NCBI GenBank assembly: GCA_013400975.1
Contig: WBMZ01011576.1
Span: 62,001-126,000, forward strand
Origin: Atrichornis clamosus
Taxonomy: Eukaryota; Chordata; Aves; Passeriformes; Menuridae
Reading direction: 5' to 3'
DNA: 64,000 nt
The notes below the pieces were generated by a model that saw only the letters and a program-made list of their open reading frames with translations, made no database searches and was not told where the DNA came from. A program made the position numbers and the translations under genes. Position 1 is the stretch's first letter, and every line of letters begins with the position of its first letter. Below are positions 38,380 through 50,808 of this stretch, in pieces.

Positions 38380-41300
38380 AACACTTCCTGTTGTAATGAA
38401 GAAAAAAATCTTATGCGTAACATCAAATGTGAACTTAAATTTTGGTCTCAATTAGGAAGTTATATAACAGTGGGTTTATTTTTGTTCACTGTGCACCAAA
38501 CCGAAAAATTATAGATGTAATTCATAAATAGAAATTAAGTTATAGCATTCCCTAGCACTCTACTGATTGGTTTCAGCTAAAAAACTAACCTTACATCCCC
38601 AAGAAAAAGGTCTGTATTAAAAAAAAAAAAGAGTACAAAAAGTATCCCTTAAGGTGTCATTTTAAAGTAAAATTATGGTACCCACTTTTTCTTCTGCCTT
38701 TGGAAGCCTCTTCTGTATCCAGTGGCTGGATCTTTAGAGCAAGATTCATTTTTGGTGAATAAAAAAGGGTTATAATGACTGTAGTTAAGGGAAAGTATTT
38801 CGTACACAGCCGTGATACACAAGTATCAGGGCATCTCACCTACGTACTCGCTGGTTCCTGAGATACTGCAGCTCCTTACACTGATATTCCAGCTACTTAC
38901 ACTCAGTTCCTTTCCAAAACAGTTCTCACAAGAAGTACTAGTAGTTGCAAAAATATGTCATAAGTTTTCTTTGCAATGCAGGACTTGTAGTGATTTTTCT
39001 ATAAATTGACTTTAACTTGTAAGAAGAAATAGTAAGACTACATGTGTGTTATTAATAAGTAAAAACTGAGGGTTTGATATTCAGCATTGTGTAATCTAAA
39101 GTTCTACAACCAGCATATGTTTGAATGGCATTTCTGAGACAGCTTCCTTTGAATGGCAGGAGCGTTTTCCCCTTGAGCTGTGGCCAAGTCCTAGATATAC
39201 AGAGGGAAACCCTATTTAAAAGAAATACGGTGAGCTCATGATTTTGTTTTCCTGCATTTTCTTAGCATATATCACTAGATTGATGTTTGCACTTGAACAG
39301 ACTCAGCTTTTAAAGCAGGAACAGCACTGCAACCTGAGTGCCCTGAATTCTGCTCTCACCTTATTTTAGAAAGGGATGCCACCATTTCCACAGTTAAGAA
39401 TGAAGGAGGGAGAAAATAAATAAATTAAAAAAAAAAAAAAGAGAAAAAGTAAACATTGTTAATTTCATTGTGAAACACCTTTTTCTTAGGCAGTTGTTCA
39501 GTGTTTTGTCATGCTGTGTTTTATCTCTTATGCTAGCTTTTCTGACCTTTTGGGCAAGCTTTGGCCAACTAAGATTGGAATTGCACAGTAGATCATATTT
39601 TGTCCAAAAAACTGTTTTTCCAGACACCCCTGGAACCATATATCTGTATAAGTTCAGTCACATATGCTTTCTAGATAAGGACTCAGGCCTAATTTTAATC
39701 CTTTTCAAGTTTAGCACCTAACCAGAAGACTATATGTTAGTGATAAAGCTGGGGAGTTTTTTTAAAACTCTCAAGAATCCAACTGCAAGACATAGGGATG
39801 TTAGATCAGAAGGTGACTTTACTCTGAGTCTTGGAGATTTTATTTTTAACGGTGCTGTGCCACTTTGCACCTAAAGTTGCATAATGGTGAGCCTGGGTGT
39901 TCTGGTCTGAAATCACCATTAGAGAATGAGGCATCCAGACACCTTCCAGTCACTGCAGCAGATGTCAGTGCTTTAGGTACTTCAGTTCCCCAGCTCCATT
40001 TTAGAGGAAAATTTCTAACACCTAAGGCAGCTGTATTTGTCTTAGTAATGAAATTCCTTGTTTTCTGTACTTTTTTTTTAAACCAAAATGCTTCAAAAGT
40101 AGTATTTCACAGAATGTTTCAGTAAATGTTAATATACAATACATATTTTAAGTGGAATTATGACTATGAAAATGTAGATCATCAAATGAGAGAACCTATT
40201 TAAAATAGATAAATACTTGCAGTGGTAGCACCTGGTTGCTATAAAACCTGTATTGCAAAACTCAGGATTGCTTTCGCATGGGCATACTACCTTTTTTTTT
40301 TTTTTTAATAATCAGGGAAACATAATGTAGTGATTAATTATCAGCATCACTTTGGTGGATTTTGTTTGTTTGTTTATTTTATGCTATTTATTATTGATTG
40401 GTTTGGGGATGGTAATTATCCCAGCAAATTCAGTTCACTGTTTCTCACAAATAAAAGAACATTAAAATGAATAATTGCAGTGTTTTCCCAAGAACATCTC
40501 TGTGTAATCAGAAATCTGTATGTAGCTCAAGAAAGAACAGTATTCTTTCAGGATACGGAGGTTCTTTAATTGGCAAAAATCAATGTCCTGGCAATATGAA
40601 AGTCCAACAGTATTTATAAATATGCAGACAATGCCTCAATAAAGATGTGATAATTATAGGGTCATCAGTTTAACACTTTTTTGTTTCTTATCTATCATTA
40701 ATGCACAAGTCATTTGTACTATTGATGGTTTCTGGTGAGCAGAATTATTTCACTTGTGAGCAGTGAATACAAACTTGGTGTATTAGCTTCTATACACAGC
40801 TGATGCTCCAATGAGTCAGGTAGACCAGAAAATTCATAAACCAACCAAACAAAAAAGTGCCAGGTCTTGACTGAAAGACCATAATGCAGCCTCCATTGTA
40901 AAGTGAGTTTGAGTTAAAGAGCCATATCCTGGTGTACATAGGTGAGGCTGTTGTTTACTTCGGAGCTGTAGAGAATGCAAGTAGTAAAATAAACTCAGAA
41001 AATCAAAAAGAAAGTTGGAAACACCAAGTTAGCACATAAAAATATATGTGTAAGAGAAAATTGTTTTACGAAGTGCATTAAATAAACCATTTTTAAGACT
41101 GCAATTTCAAAATAGCTACCTTGAAAAAACAAATCTTTTGAGAATTTGAAAAAAAAACCCACATAAATTTTATGTTGAAGAAAACTGTGTTTGAATACCA
41201 TGACAAAAGAGTCAGGAAGAAAGAGGACAAAAATGAATTTCATTAAGATGGCTTCTTTATTCTAGTCACATAATTTTTCTTTTTTTTTTTTTTTATTATA

Positions 41301-43623
41301 TCTGTGATCTAACACAAGGCTGGATGATTCCAATGATGAAAAGACATAATTTGTTTTTCCAGCCCTTAGCAGCATCCTACTCTTGGGGCCTCTTTCTCAA
41401 GTGTTACACACCACATCACATCCCTTCCAGTCCTTTGGGGGATGCAGGCTGGTACTGTAGATGCTTTCTGCTGACTAGATTTAGATCATTGTTCCAAAAC
41501 AAACTGGGATGGAAAGGGCTGCCATATCATGTTTATTATTTTTAAGAGAATTTACCATTTGCAATTAAAAGGATGGAAGATAATTGTAGGATGTACAAAA
41601 GACTCCAATTTGGACAATCTCTGTTCAAACATAATTGTCTCTTAAACAAACCACTCAACGCCAGTACATCCCTGATTTACATATGTAACTTTTAATCCTC
41701 CTCTTTATCTGCCATGGGCAAACAGCACAGCAAACATCAGAACCTTTCTGTTGTAAGTAAAAGTTTAAGTTATGTAAGTTTCAGTTAAATTCCAGCCAAT
41801 TAAAGGTTTTCTGTAGTAATATTAGAGGAGACCTAGAAGTATAACTTCCTGTGGTTGCTCTAAACTATATGTAAATTTGAATCACCTCTCATACCTCTCC
41901 TTTTAGTGACTGGATATAGCACTTCTTACTATATCTCTATTTTGCTATATTTAAGAAGTCTGTCTTTTCCATACTCTTTGGTTCTTCTAGAGTAGGGACA
42001 CTTAAAGTCTTCATTAGGCTCTACCATTTTGTTATTCAAACATCATAACTCTATTTGAAAACTTTGAGTGCATTTAAGTACGTGAAACAACATAAATCAG
42101 TCAATGCTAGAAGCACTTTGGTTTTGTGTTTCAATACAGACAAAATGAGAAGGTAGAAGGAAGACGGGAAGTCTGTAGAGAAAAAAAGTGCAAATCAGTC
42201 TCATCACACATTCACAAGAAACAGATACTAGGGTAACAGATATATAGAAGGAAGGCTGACGTTTCTTCTCTTTTCTGCTTTATTCTGAAAGGAGAAAGAA
42301 TTTTGCCCATACCAACTTCCATTCAGATGGGTCTGTAGTTCTATCCAGGAAAAGTTGATACAGGCTAGGGGACATTTCTGGACTCTTCCTGCATCTTGAT
42401 TCCTGGCAAGGGGACTTCATTGTGGAAGCAAAGGAAATAAGGGAGATCTACATTCAGTCCAAGAATGACTGGGGCAAAGGGTGCTGTTTAAGCAAAACCA
42501 GCATTCCTGCGAAACTGCCACTACCTGGATAACTGGTGACAATCTGGAAATCTGTATCTTGAGCAAATGGCAACAGTGTCGATCCACCTTGCACTCTGCT
42601 GATTAATAGCCTAATTAAGAGAGTAGTGTATTCCATTTGTTATAACCTGTGTTACAGTGCCCTGTTATAAAGTGCTAGTGGTTAGATTCTTCTTCATTTC
42701 ACCATAAAAATAATATCACTGGATTTTTAAAAAACATAAAATGCTCCTGTCACCTTTTTATTTTTATTTGTATTCTCTGCCTTTGAGTTTTATTCTTTTA
42801 GGTGTGCCATTAAAAATTAGTCACCTGTTAATGTGCTGAAGGCTTTAGGTACCTAGATGATTCTTTGAAAAGAACTAAAGAACACCTGCAATGTCTTAAG
42901 GTAATAACTGTCAAGCTGTCAAAGGCAAAAGTAACAAGCAAAAATATTTGCAACAAAAGAAAGGAGAAGACAGCCGTTGGAAAGGGAAGCAAACTATATT
43001 TATAAAGCTGGTTGTAAAAGCGGTTAATGCTAAACATGTGATGTTTATGCCAATAGAATGAGTCAGATGTGCTTCAAGTGAAATACTGTGTTTTGAGCTG
43101 CCTAATGTCACCAGCGCCTGCAGGGACAGTTTGCTAACTCTCCATGAACACACAGTCAGCTCTTCAAAGTAATTTTCATTATGCAATAGTGGAGCTTTAA
43201 AGTAATCCTCCCTTATTGATCTTGTTTTTGCATGATTCAACTAGTTAAGAACAAGATAAAGCTTCTCTGATAAACATTGATATTCTATAGGTAAGGGGAA
43301 TTTCTTTAGTCTAACATTTTTATTGTCATTGTTTGTATCTATGCAGACAGCTTAACCTTCTGTAAGCCTCTGGTAAGTCATTATAATGGCTTCCCCCTCC
43401 CAACAGTTAAGCTTCCTTTAAACTCTAGCCAGCTGCTTGCGTTCCCGACCTTCTGGAACTACTGAGCCAGTACTTGAGACCAGTCATGGCACCTCACTTA
43501 CTGTTACACAGTCAGGAATGGGCCAAAATTTTTGCAGATTTTGCTTTCTTCATGTGAGATTCAATGAGACAGATGCAGGCATCCAATTTTTCAGAAAGAA
43601 TACACAGATAAAAAACCCCACAA

Positions 43624-43723
43624 CCTTTCCTTTTGCCTTTCCTTTTGCCTTTGCCTTTGCCTTTGCCTTTCCCTTTGCCTTTGCCTTTGCCTTTGCCTTT
43701 GCCTTTCCCTTTCCTCTTCCTTC
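43624..43723. repeat. (CCTTTG)n hexanucleotide tract
   Basis: About 100 bp are built mostly of CCTTTG and CTTTTGC units with CCCTTT variants, a pure pyrimidine run broken only by G. It creates long repetitive open frames on both strands (Phe-Ala on +, Lys-Gly on -) that are artefacts of the repeat, not genes. Confidence 0.93.
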
Positions 43724-43849
43724 TTGTACTATATTGCCTGAGCTGCAGATTAGTATGAAAACTAAAGGAAAGGATCAAATAGGATAAGTTCACATTAACT
43801 TAATCCATCTTCATCAAAAGTGTTGCAGATTTGGATTTTCTTTCCTGCT

Positions 43850-43930
43850 TTGTTTTTGGGGGGGTTTTTTTTGGTTTTGGTTTTGTTTTTTTGTCGTTGT
43901 TGTTTGTTTTGGGTTTTTTTGGTGAGGGGA
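43850..43930 (+). repeat. G/T-rich tract
   Basis: T runs alternate with G groups, beginning TTTTTGGGGGGG and including TTGGTTTTGGTTTTG, TCGTTGTTGTTTG and GGGTTTTTTTGGTGAGGGG. Several G groups could support a quadruplex on this strand. Confidence 0.85.
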
Positions 43931-45894
43931 GTGAGTGGTTTGAGACCTACCTTGATATTAAATATGTATATATTAAATAAATAAACATATAGAAACACTT
44001 TCTAAGTATTTTAAAAATCAAATTGATGATATCTTTTTTTCTGATTTTTTAAAATTCTTTTACAAGCAGTTTACCAGAGAGATGAAAAGGGGAGAAGTAC
44101 ATACTTAACACTAGAGTATATAATCTGGATGGACTGGCTGTACAGTGAAGTGTAGTGCTGAAACAGATTTTGGGATGATCCTGTAACTTCAGGCCAAGCT
44201 CAGTCACTTAAGACACATATTTATGGCTGTTGTGCTGTAGGTCAGCTGGCCAGCTGTTCAAATGTTAAATCTCACAAACCTTCATTAGTCACAATCCTAA
44301 TTTATCATGTACTGCTATGTAGTTTTTTTAAGGTGTGTTTCATAGAATACTGTGGAAATAACTTGCAAAAACTCAAAAGTCTGTTTGTATCTATGGAGTG
44401 AGAGTGGTTTCTAGGGACTCTGGAGAAAAGTTAATGACTGCAGCAGAGAGGTGGGTAGGTGGTAGACTCCGTCTGCCAAACTTTGCTGTGTGTTGCATAT
44501 AGACACACGTTTAAAACTCTGAGTAAGCCAGACTCTTTAAAGGATATGCCTCATTTGCCTCTTGAAGAGTGGCAGATGTTTCTGCCATTCCTCAGAGGGG
44601 AGTTCAGCCTCCCTAGCTGGGTGCCTGAGCTGTACCAATAGGATGTCTCTCCGTAGGTCTTTTAGAGCATCCCCTTTCCCTGATTAGATTTCTTGTTAGG
44701 AGAGTTTTTAGGAATTTTCTGCATAGACTCAGGAATTTACATTAGGGAGGCTAGTTACTAACTGCGGGCAATAAATTGAGACAAATAACAGAAATTAGCA
44801 TCTCTGTATTTCTGTCATAGAAAACAAATATTAGACTAGTGATTTAAAATTCAATAATGATAATAAAATAATAAACAAAAAACAAACCAAGCCCTGTGAA
44901 AGATGTAGAATTAGAAAACAGTCCTACTGGTCAAGTGATGTAGGTTCCATCTCAGGACACATCTACAGAAGCAATCTAGCTTAAAGGCCCTCCTATGGCT
45001 TGCTTTCCTAAGATCTGAATGACCAGGAGAATCTCTTTCTCCACTAACTGAAAGGACCTTAATGAGGCCAGACTTGTGTTTTAATGTTTCTGGTGAAAAA
45101 TTAGATGGGATCAGTCCAGGCAGGTATGGCAAATTGGAGTGTGAAATTTGGGTTCAGATAAGGAGAATTACATTTAATGATTAATTGTACATTACCTTAA
45201 ATACTGTTATGTATACAGCAAAATGTCTTTTAATAAAGATAAGCCAGTTGTGTGTTCTACTTTTGAAGTAAGTTTGTGGTCGTGTCCATTTGAAGGTAGT
45301 TATTCTGTTTAATCTGCACACATACTGAATGTATAAAGATCTGCTTTGTTCTTGTGGATACAGATGTTATTAAAAAAAGTGCCATGACTATATTATCTGA
45401 CTTTATCTGTGTATTTCAAAGACCTTTAGTTTGCATTAGAGAAATGACAAGGTTAAAAAAACCCCAAACCCTTCAAATAGAGATTTAAAATAAGACTTGC
45501 CCTTCCTGTTGCCAGCTTTATTTTATGATGAATTCAACCACTGTTGGCTACTCAGAACAAAGCAGAAATTTTTTTGCTGTTTTTATTGTCCCGGAGCATG
45601 TGTGCAGTACAGCTTTCACTAGTTAAGTAATCTATTATTTACATAATTTCTACTATTTCCCCTTTTTCAGAAGTGCACACATAAAAAGCTACAAAATCTC
45701 ATAGCTAGTTACTAAGTAGATTGACTATTTTTATCACTGAATGATCTCAAGACGAGTTTCTAAGTGCTTTAGCACAGCTCTTTTCTAAGTCAGGGTTTTT
45801 GCATGCACATTTAAGGGAGAGTAATGAACATTTAGTGTATTTATTATCATGGGAAATTCCAATACCAATTTTTTTTTTTTTTTATTTCATACAG

Positions 45895-46200
45895 TAAGCA
45901 GTGCCGAGACTGCTTCATTAAGGAAACAAGCTATAAATGTTCATGATTCTGATGTCTATCCATCTTAATATAAATAACAGCACTGGATCTTTTTCAAATG
46001 AATATTAGACTGTTATTCAGAGGATGTAGTCTTATTTCTGTTGCTGTTTACATATGGTCCAACATTGCACATTCTGTTATTTACGTCTAAATTATGTTGT
46101 ATTGTTTGACTAATATAAATATGACCCCTATTGTGCACTGTGCTCACTCATGTCAATTGAGTTGCTCTACCTGTGATGAGCCTTGGAATTACTAAACTTG
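45895..46200. promoter_or_regulatory. Candidate conserved non-coding element (weak)
   Basis: Repeat-free sequence with GTTTACATATGG (forkhead-like plus E-box), GTCAATTGAG and several ATAAATAT-type cores. Suggestive texture only. Confidence 0.2.
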
Positions 46201-46919
46201 AGTCTCTTGCTGTTGGTGGCAAATGCAACTTCCGTGCTATACTGACATGTAGGTAGCAATAATTTCTACTGTAGACCTGAAGACTCTCATAGGAAAATAG
46301 TAATGGAAAAATAACCTACACATTCTGTGTAGAAAACCAGTAATTTTCATTAAAACACAGGATAGTACTGTTGTTATGACTCGAGTTTAATTGCTTTTGT
46401 GACATTCCAGTTTTATGGTGGGGTTTTTTTCTGTATTCTTTACAATCTGGAAGGACTTGTAAGATGTGTAGACACCAGTTTTCCATGCTTTATTTAACAG
46501 AACAGCATATGTTTCGTGCAGTCTGAAAGACAGACCAAACCTATGCTCTCCCAATACCCTACCTATGAGTGAGGGAATGGAGAATCAGATCTAAAGTTTA
46601 TTATTTAGGATAAATAGAACCATAATAATCTATTTAAGGATGTTTATGCAATTTTTTCCAATATATTAAGTAAATGTGCAATAAAACAGAACCAGCTTTG
46701 TTTGTTGGTTTGTTTTTTTTTTAAAGTTTAACCTTTCTGACTTATTGTTGCATGGTTTTGTGTTACTGCAAAGAGCTCCATTTTCATCTTCTTCATCCTG
46801 GATATTGATTAAAGTTCAACATTCAGGATGAAAGGAGTCAATGCAGTCACTACTTATTCATGTCATTAAAAATGAAAGAGAATCTGACCCAGAAACTGTT
46901 CCAGTTTTGCTGTTTTGTT

Positions 46920-46933
46920 GGGGGGGGGGGGGG
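46920..46933. repeat. G homopolymer, 14 bases
   Basis: Fourteen consecutive G are preceded by TTTTGTT and followed by AGCTG. This is unusual in such AT-rich DNA, prone to length error in sequencing, and able to form a quadruplex. Confidence 0.95.
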
Positions 46934-47767
46934 AGCTGTTTCTTGCGAAAATAGTAGTTCAGACTTCAATACTACTTAGGAATATTTTCATCATTAAATT
47001 GACTCTCTACAATTGTGAAGTTGGAGTTACGTAAGTAGTCACAGTATTTAGATAACTGTTTGCTAAAATACCTCTAGGCTCATCGAGAATTAGACCTACA
47101 CTATTGTATGTAGAAACCTGGATCCTACAAGACTTGCATGAGAAGTAAGTTAGAGTAAACTGCAGGGTCATTACCTTAAAGTGCTTTAAGGATCCTGGAA
47201 TACACCGCCTTAAATGAGGAGAATTTAGGAGAAAGGAAGAAATTCTAGATAGTGTGTGAGAAAGGTGGGGGGGGGTCTACCTCACCTAAAAAGTACATAA
47301 ATGTTACGTGTCGGTTTTATTTGCTGTACTAGGTCATCTGTTTCTTCTAAAATCAATGCCTAAATTCACTATGTAGTCAATGGAGAGAGTTTTTCAAGGG
47401 TCTTAAAGTGATGTTTTAAAATTCGCGGGTCTCAGTTTAAACAGGGAGGCTCTCTTTTTGGATCTTCCCACTGCACTTACCTCTCTGTCACAGGGAGTAA
47501 ACCGGTTCTGGTGAACTTGAGCACTTAATTTATGTGTGCTGTAGTCGCCTAAAGGGGAGGTGCACCCAGGTGCCCAAGTTAGATTGTCTGGATCTGATCC
47601 AGAAATACTTCAGGAAAAAAAAAATCTAAAGACCTATCTCTGTGAAATTGGCAAAGTAGTTGTAATCTTTTCGTTAAAAAATATTTTAAAAATTGTATAT
47701 CCAATTAATAATGTAGCTATGTTGCATAATCAGTTGTGGTAATTACATTTTTTATTACTTTACCCTT

Positions 47768-47876
47768 GGGACCTGATTCTGATCTTGTTTCCATTGGTAT
47801 AAAGCAAGGATAACTTAGATAAAATCAATGCAACTAAACTAAAATATAATTGATGAGAGGTCAGAATTGAGCCCTA
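47768..47876. repeat. Sauropsid-type inverted repeat (GGGACCTGATTCTGATC...GGTCAGAATTGAGCCC)
   Basis: The outer arms GGGACCTGATTCTGATCTTG (47768-47787) and GAGAGGTCAGAATTGAGCCC (about 47855-47874) are imperfect reverse complements. The inside contains CCATTGGTATAAAGCAAGGA, TAACT and AAATCAATGCAACT, in the order of a common element that reads CTGATTCTGATCTCATTTACA ... GGAATAACTCCATTGAAATC ... AGAATCAGGCCC. It is most likely a non-autonomous DNA-transposon relic. Confidence 0.6.
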
Positions 47877-48216
47877 AATGGTATGCTAAAAGTGAAACTA
47901 ATCAGAAAGCTAAATGGGTTTATAATTTGTGCAATTAACATTTTCGTAATCTAAATCTCCAAGAAGTTAACCTTTGGATACAGAACTTTGCTTTCATTTA
48001 GAGCCTCATAGCATTCAGGGAAGTGAAGCCACTATAAAGTCTGTAAAAAAGAGGGATGATTCTGTACTGCTTTTAAAAGCACATAGTAAATTCTTTCATT
48101 AAATGATTGAAGTGTTTCCAGCTTAGTAAATTTCTGCATCAGACAAGCCTTTGTGCAAAGTTTTCCGGTGAGCAAAACCTGGAGAAGCATTGAACCATAG
48201 CATGTTCTCAAATAAC

Positions 48217-48252
48217 AAAAAAAAAAAAAAAATAAATAAAAAAAAAAAAAAA
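48217..48252. repeat. Interrupted poly(A) tract
   Basis: An A run of 16 is followed by TAAATAA and another A run of about 15. The sequence upstream has no recognisable retrocopy, so I treat this as a simple repeat. Confidence 0.9.
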
Positions 48253-50759
48253 TCCCTCCCAATCCAAGGTTACTTTAAGCAGTAAGGAGATTCAGGAACC
48301 AACGTCTACTCAAAGTGAAGAATATTTAAGATCTGTTTGAACTTATGTGTAGAGTTTACTGTTTGTGTAATAGATGGGAGGGATCTATTTTTAAAAAATC
48401 ATGCCAGTTTATCATATGTAGTTGCATAAGTCCTATAAATGTATTGCAAGTTTTAATATTTTTTGTGTAAAAAAAGAGAAAATATAAACAAATTGAAGAT
48501 ATTTTCATATAAAATTTGTGGGCTTTGTTGTTAAGTAAATATGAGCATTATGTCTGAAGTAATTTTTGCTGTTAAATAGGCAGATGTTAATTTACATTGT
48601 ATATTCAAATCAATCAAGTAGCTTCACTTTGCACAACACGTTCCCCTTAAGAGAAGGGGTTTTCCTTCTGCTTTTGCACAGCAATATTTTTTGAACAGCT
48701 TGTGCAAACATCTAAAGTTACTTTATTTGGGATAATCAACATTGTATCAAACAGATTTTTTCTTAGTTGTCAGAATGTACGTGAATTTTTGTACATCAAG
48801 GGAAATTTTGAATATTGTGTTCATGTCAGTGGCAGTTCCCCACAGTGGTGACCTCACTTTGGTCAGTGAAACTGCTTCGTCCACAAGCCCTGACCTAGGG
48901 AATCCTGGGCTGACTGCTGTGCCTGACCTCCTCACGGACGTGACTTTCCCTCCTGCACATAGTCACTAACTTCAGGCTTACTGATTCTGATATTTATCAC
49001 TGTAGCAGAGATTCTCATGTGGATATTTATCCAGCTTCTTAAATTCTAGAGATTTAATGCTCTGTGGGAGAAGAACGGCTCATAACATGAAAGAAAATGC
49101 AAACTGTTTTTGCAAGGAATTCTTCCTGTGTTCCCTGTGAATACTACCCATGCTGCTTTCAGAAATATGCCCATTGTTAGCAGTGCCATTATGATGCATT
49201 TCACAGGAACTTGGAAGGCTGGAACAGAAGTTGTTACACATTTTAGGAATGTTAGTAGAGTAATATCTTTTTTCCCCACAGAACAATTATGTCTTTGGAA
49301 GCGTCAGTTTGATCAAACCTCTGGCACAGTGATAATTATTGTTTTGTGCTGACAACTTTATAGAATATTTATATGCTTTTCTGTTAATATTTGATCAACT
49401 GTTTTAAATTTTTTTAGCATGGCACTTTGTTTCCAGATTTTGTTTGGCTATGTCTGAAACAAAATGCTTTGTTATAGGTCTGGAATTCATTCAATTGTGT
49501 CTTGGACATCTTGCACTAAATAAATATAATCTTACGACTCTGCAGGCCTCCAAAGCCACAGTTCTAAATCACCTCATACACTTCAACAAAAGCAACTTTT
49601 ACAGATGTCAGAGTAGAGTGGCAATCTTAGCTATACAGTACCAATAAGAATGTGTTAAGCAGGTTTTGTTGTTTTTTCCCATGTGTAGCATCCTTGAAAC
49701 TGACATCTATTTCTGACTGAATAGATGACAGCATGAAATTCAATTACAGCAAACAGTCTCAGTCATTACACCTGTCTGCTTCCAGAGAAAAGTATTTGTA
49801 AATTGTTTTTTATCCTTCTGTTCCCTAAAACCTGTGTCTGTAATTGACACTTGCCAGCAGAGATGACTGGAGACAGAAGGAGAACATAATGTGTCTGAGT
49901 ATCCCACCAGGGAAAAGAGTATCCTCATCTTTGGGGAGTTTTGTGGTGTTTTGTTTTCTTTAATGAAGAATAATATCTGTGTGCCAAGGATTTACTGCAA
50001 GGCTGGTGGCAGATGTTTCTCTTAAAAAAAAATAGAAGTTATGAAAGATGAATCGCGGAAGAACACAGGACAAAAGAAAAAACTAATTAACATAAAAATA
50101 TTTCTTCTGCAAAGGAAAACATATGCTTCAGGAGAAGAAAAGCCTCTTTCTGTTATTTGTAAGGCTGGTTTGTTACTCTAACACATTTGTAAGAATCAGG
50201 TTTGTGCCTGACATGTCAAAACTTATTCACAAAACAAGAGTTGTGGATATCTTGGGAGATGATGTTGTCACTTGTTACACAACTCAGCATCCGTTCAGCA
50301 CTGATTGATGCCCAAGTTGCCAGTTTTGGAAGAAATGAGATGCAGACATAACAGTAATATTTGTACCAATGTCAGGCAGAAGAAACAGGGGAGTTCATAG
50401 AATGGGTCTAGATGTAGACTGTGACCAGAAAAAAAATCACAACATGATAGACAAGCTGTCAGCCTGATCTTTCTAAATTGTTTCATTTCTTTCTGGTAGG
50501 TTCTTTTTCTTTCTTTTTATTGGTTTCTCGTCCCAGAATTTGGCCAGAGTAGATGGCATACAGAACTCATCCAGCTGCTGAGTTCTGAGTTTGATGAAGG
50601 AATTATCAAACCATTAAGTATTTTAAATGCATCACATATGTAAAAGATATGGACAATTAGTAAATCACTACACATTTGGCAATAATGCTATCTGAGCATA
50701 AGCTTTCTTAGAAATTTGCTAGTAATATTAGGGGAGATCAGAATGTATTTATTGTTGTT

Positions 50760-50808
50760 TTCCTCATGGGTCCCTTCCAACTCAACATATTCTATAATTC
50801 TATTTATT
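50760..50808 (+). mobile_element. CR1 LINE, very short 3'-end fragment
   Basis: The sequence GGGTCCCTTCCAACTCAACA followed by TATTCTATAATTCTAT matches the extreme 3' end of avian CR1, whose consensus ends in GGTCCCTTCCAACC and a run of ATTCTATG units. Two degenerate terminal units are visible. No ORF2 sequence is recognisable upstream, so this is either a very short truncated insertion or an old copy whose 5' part has decayed. Confidence 0.72.

Larger units (their letters stand above)
31482..43623. other. Intron, no gene seen
   Basis: Long AT-rich unique sequence with T runs (40292-40307, 41279-41294), simple repeats and the candidate regulatory stretch at 35340-35520. No coding exon recognised. 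Confidence 0.6.

Noticed and set aside
43437..43793. Long repetitive open frames on both strands (Phe-Ala and Lys-Gly repeats)
   Set aside because: They are translations of the CCTTTG hexanucleotide tract; there is no start context, conservation or splice evidence.
48032..48262. Poly(A) tract as the tail of a processed pseudogene
   Set aside because: No recognisable gene sequence lies upstream, no poly(A) signal is placed correctly, and processed pseudogenes are rare in CR1-dominated bird genomes.
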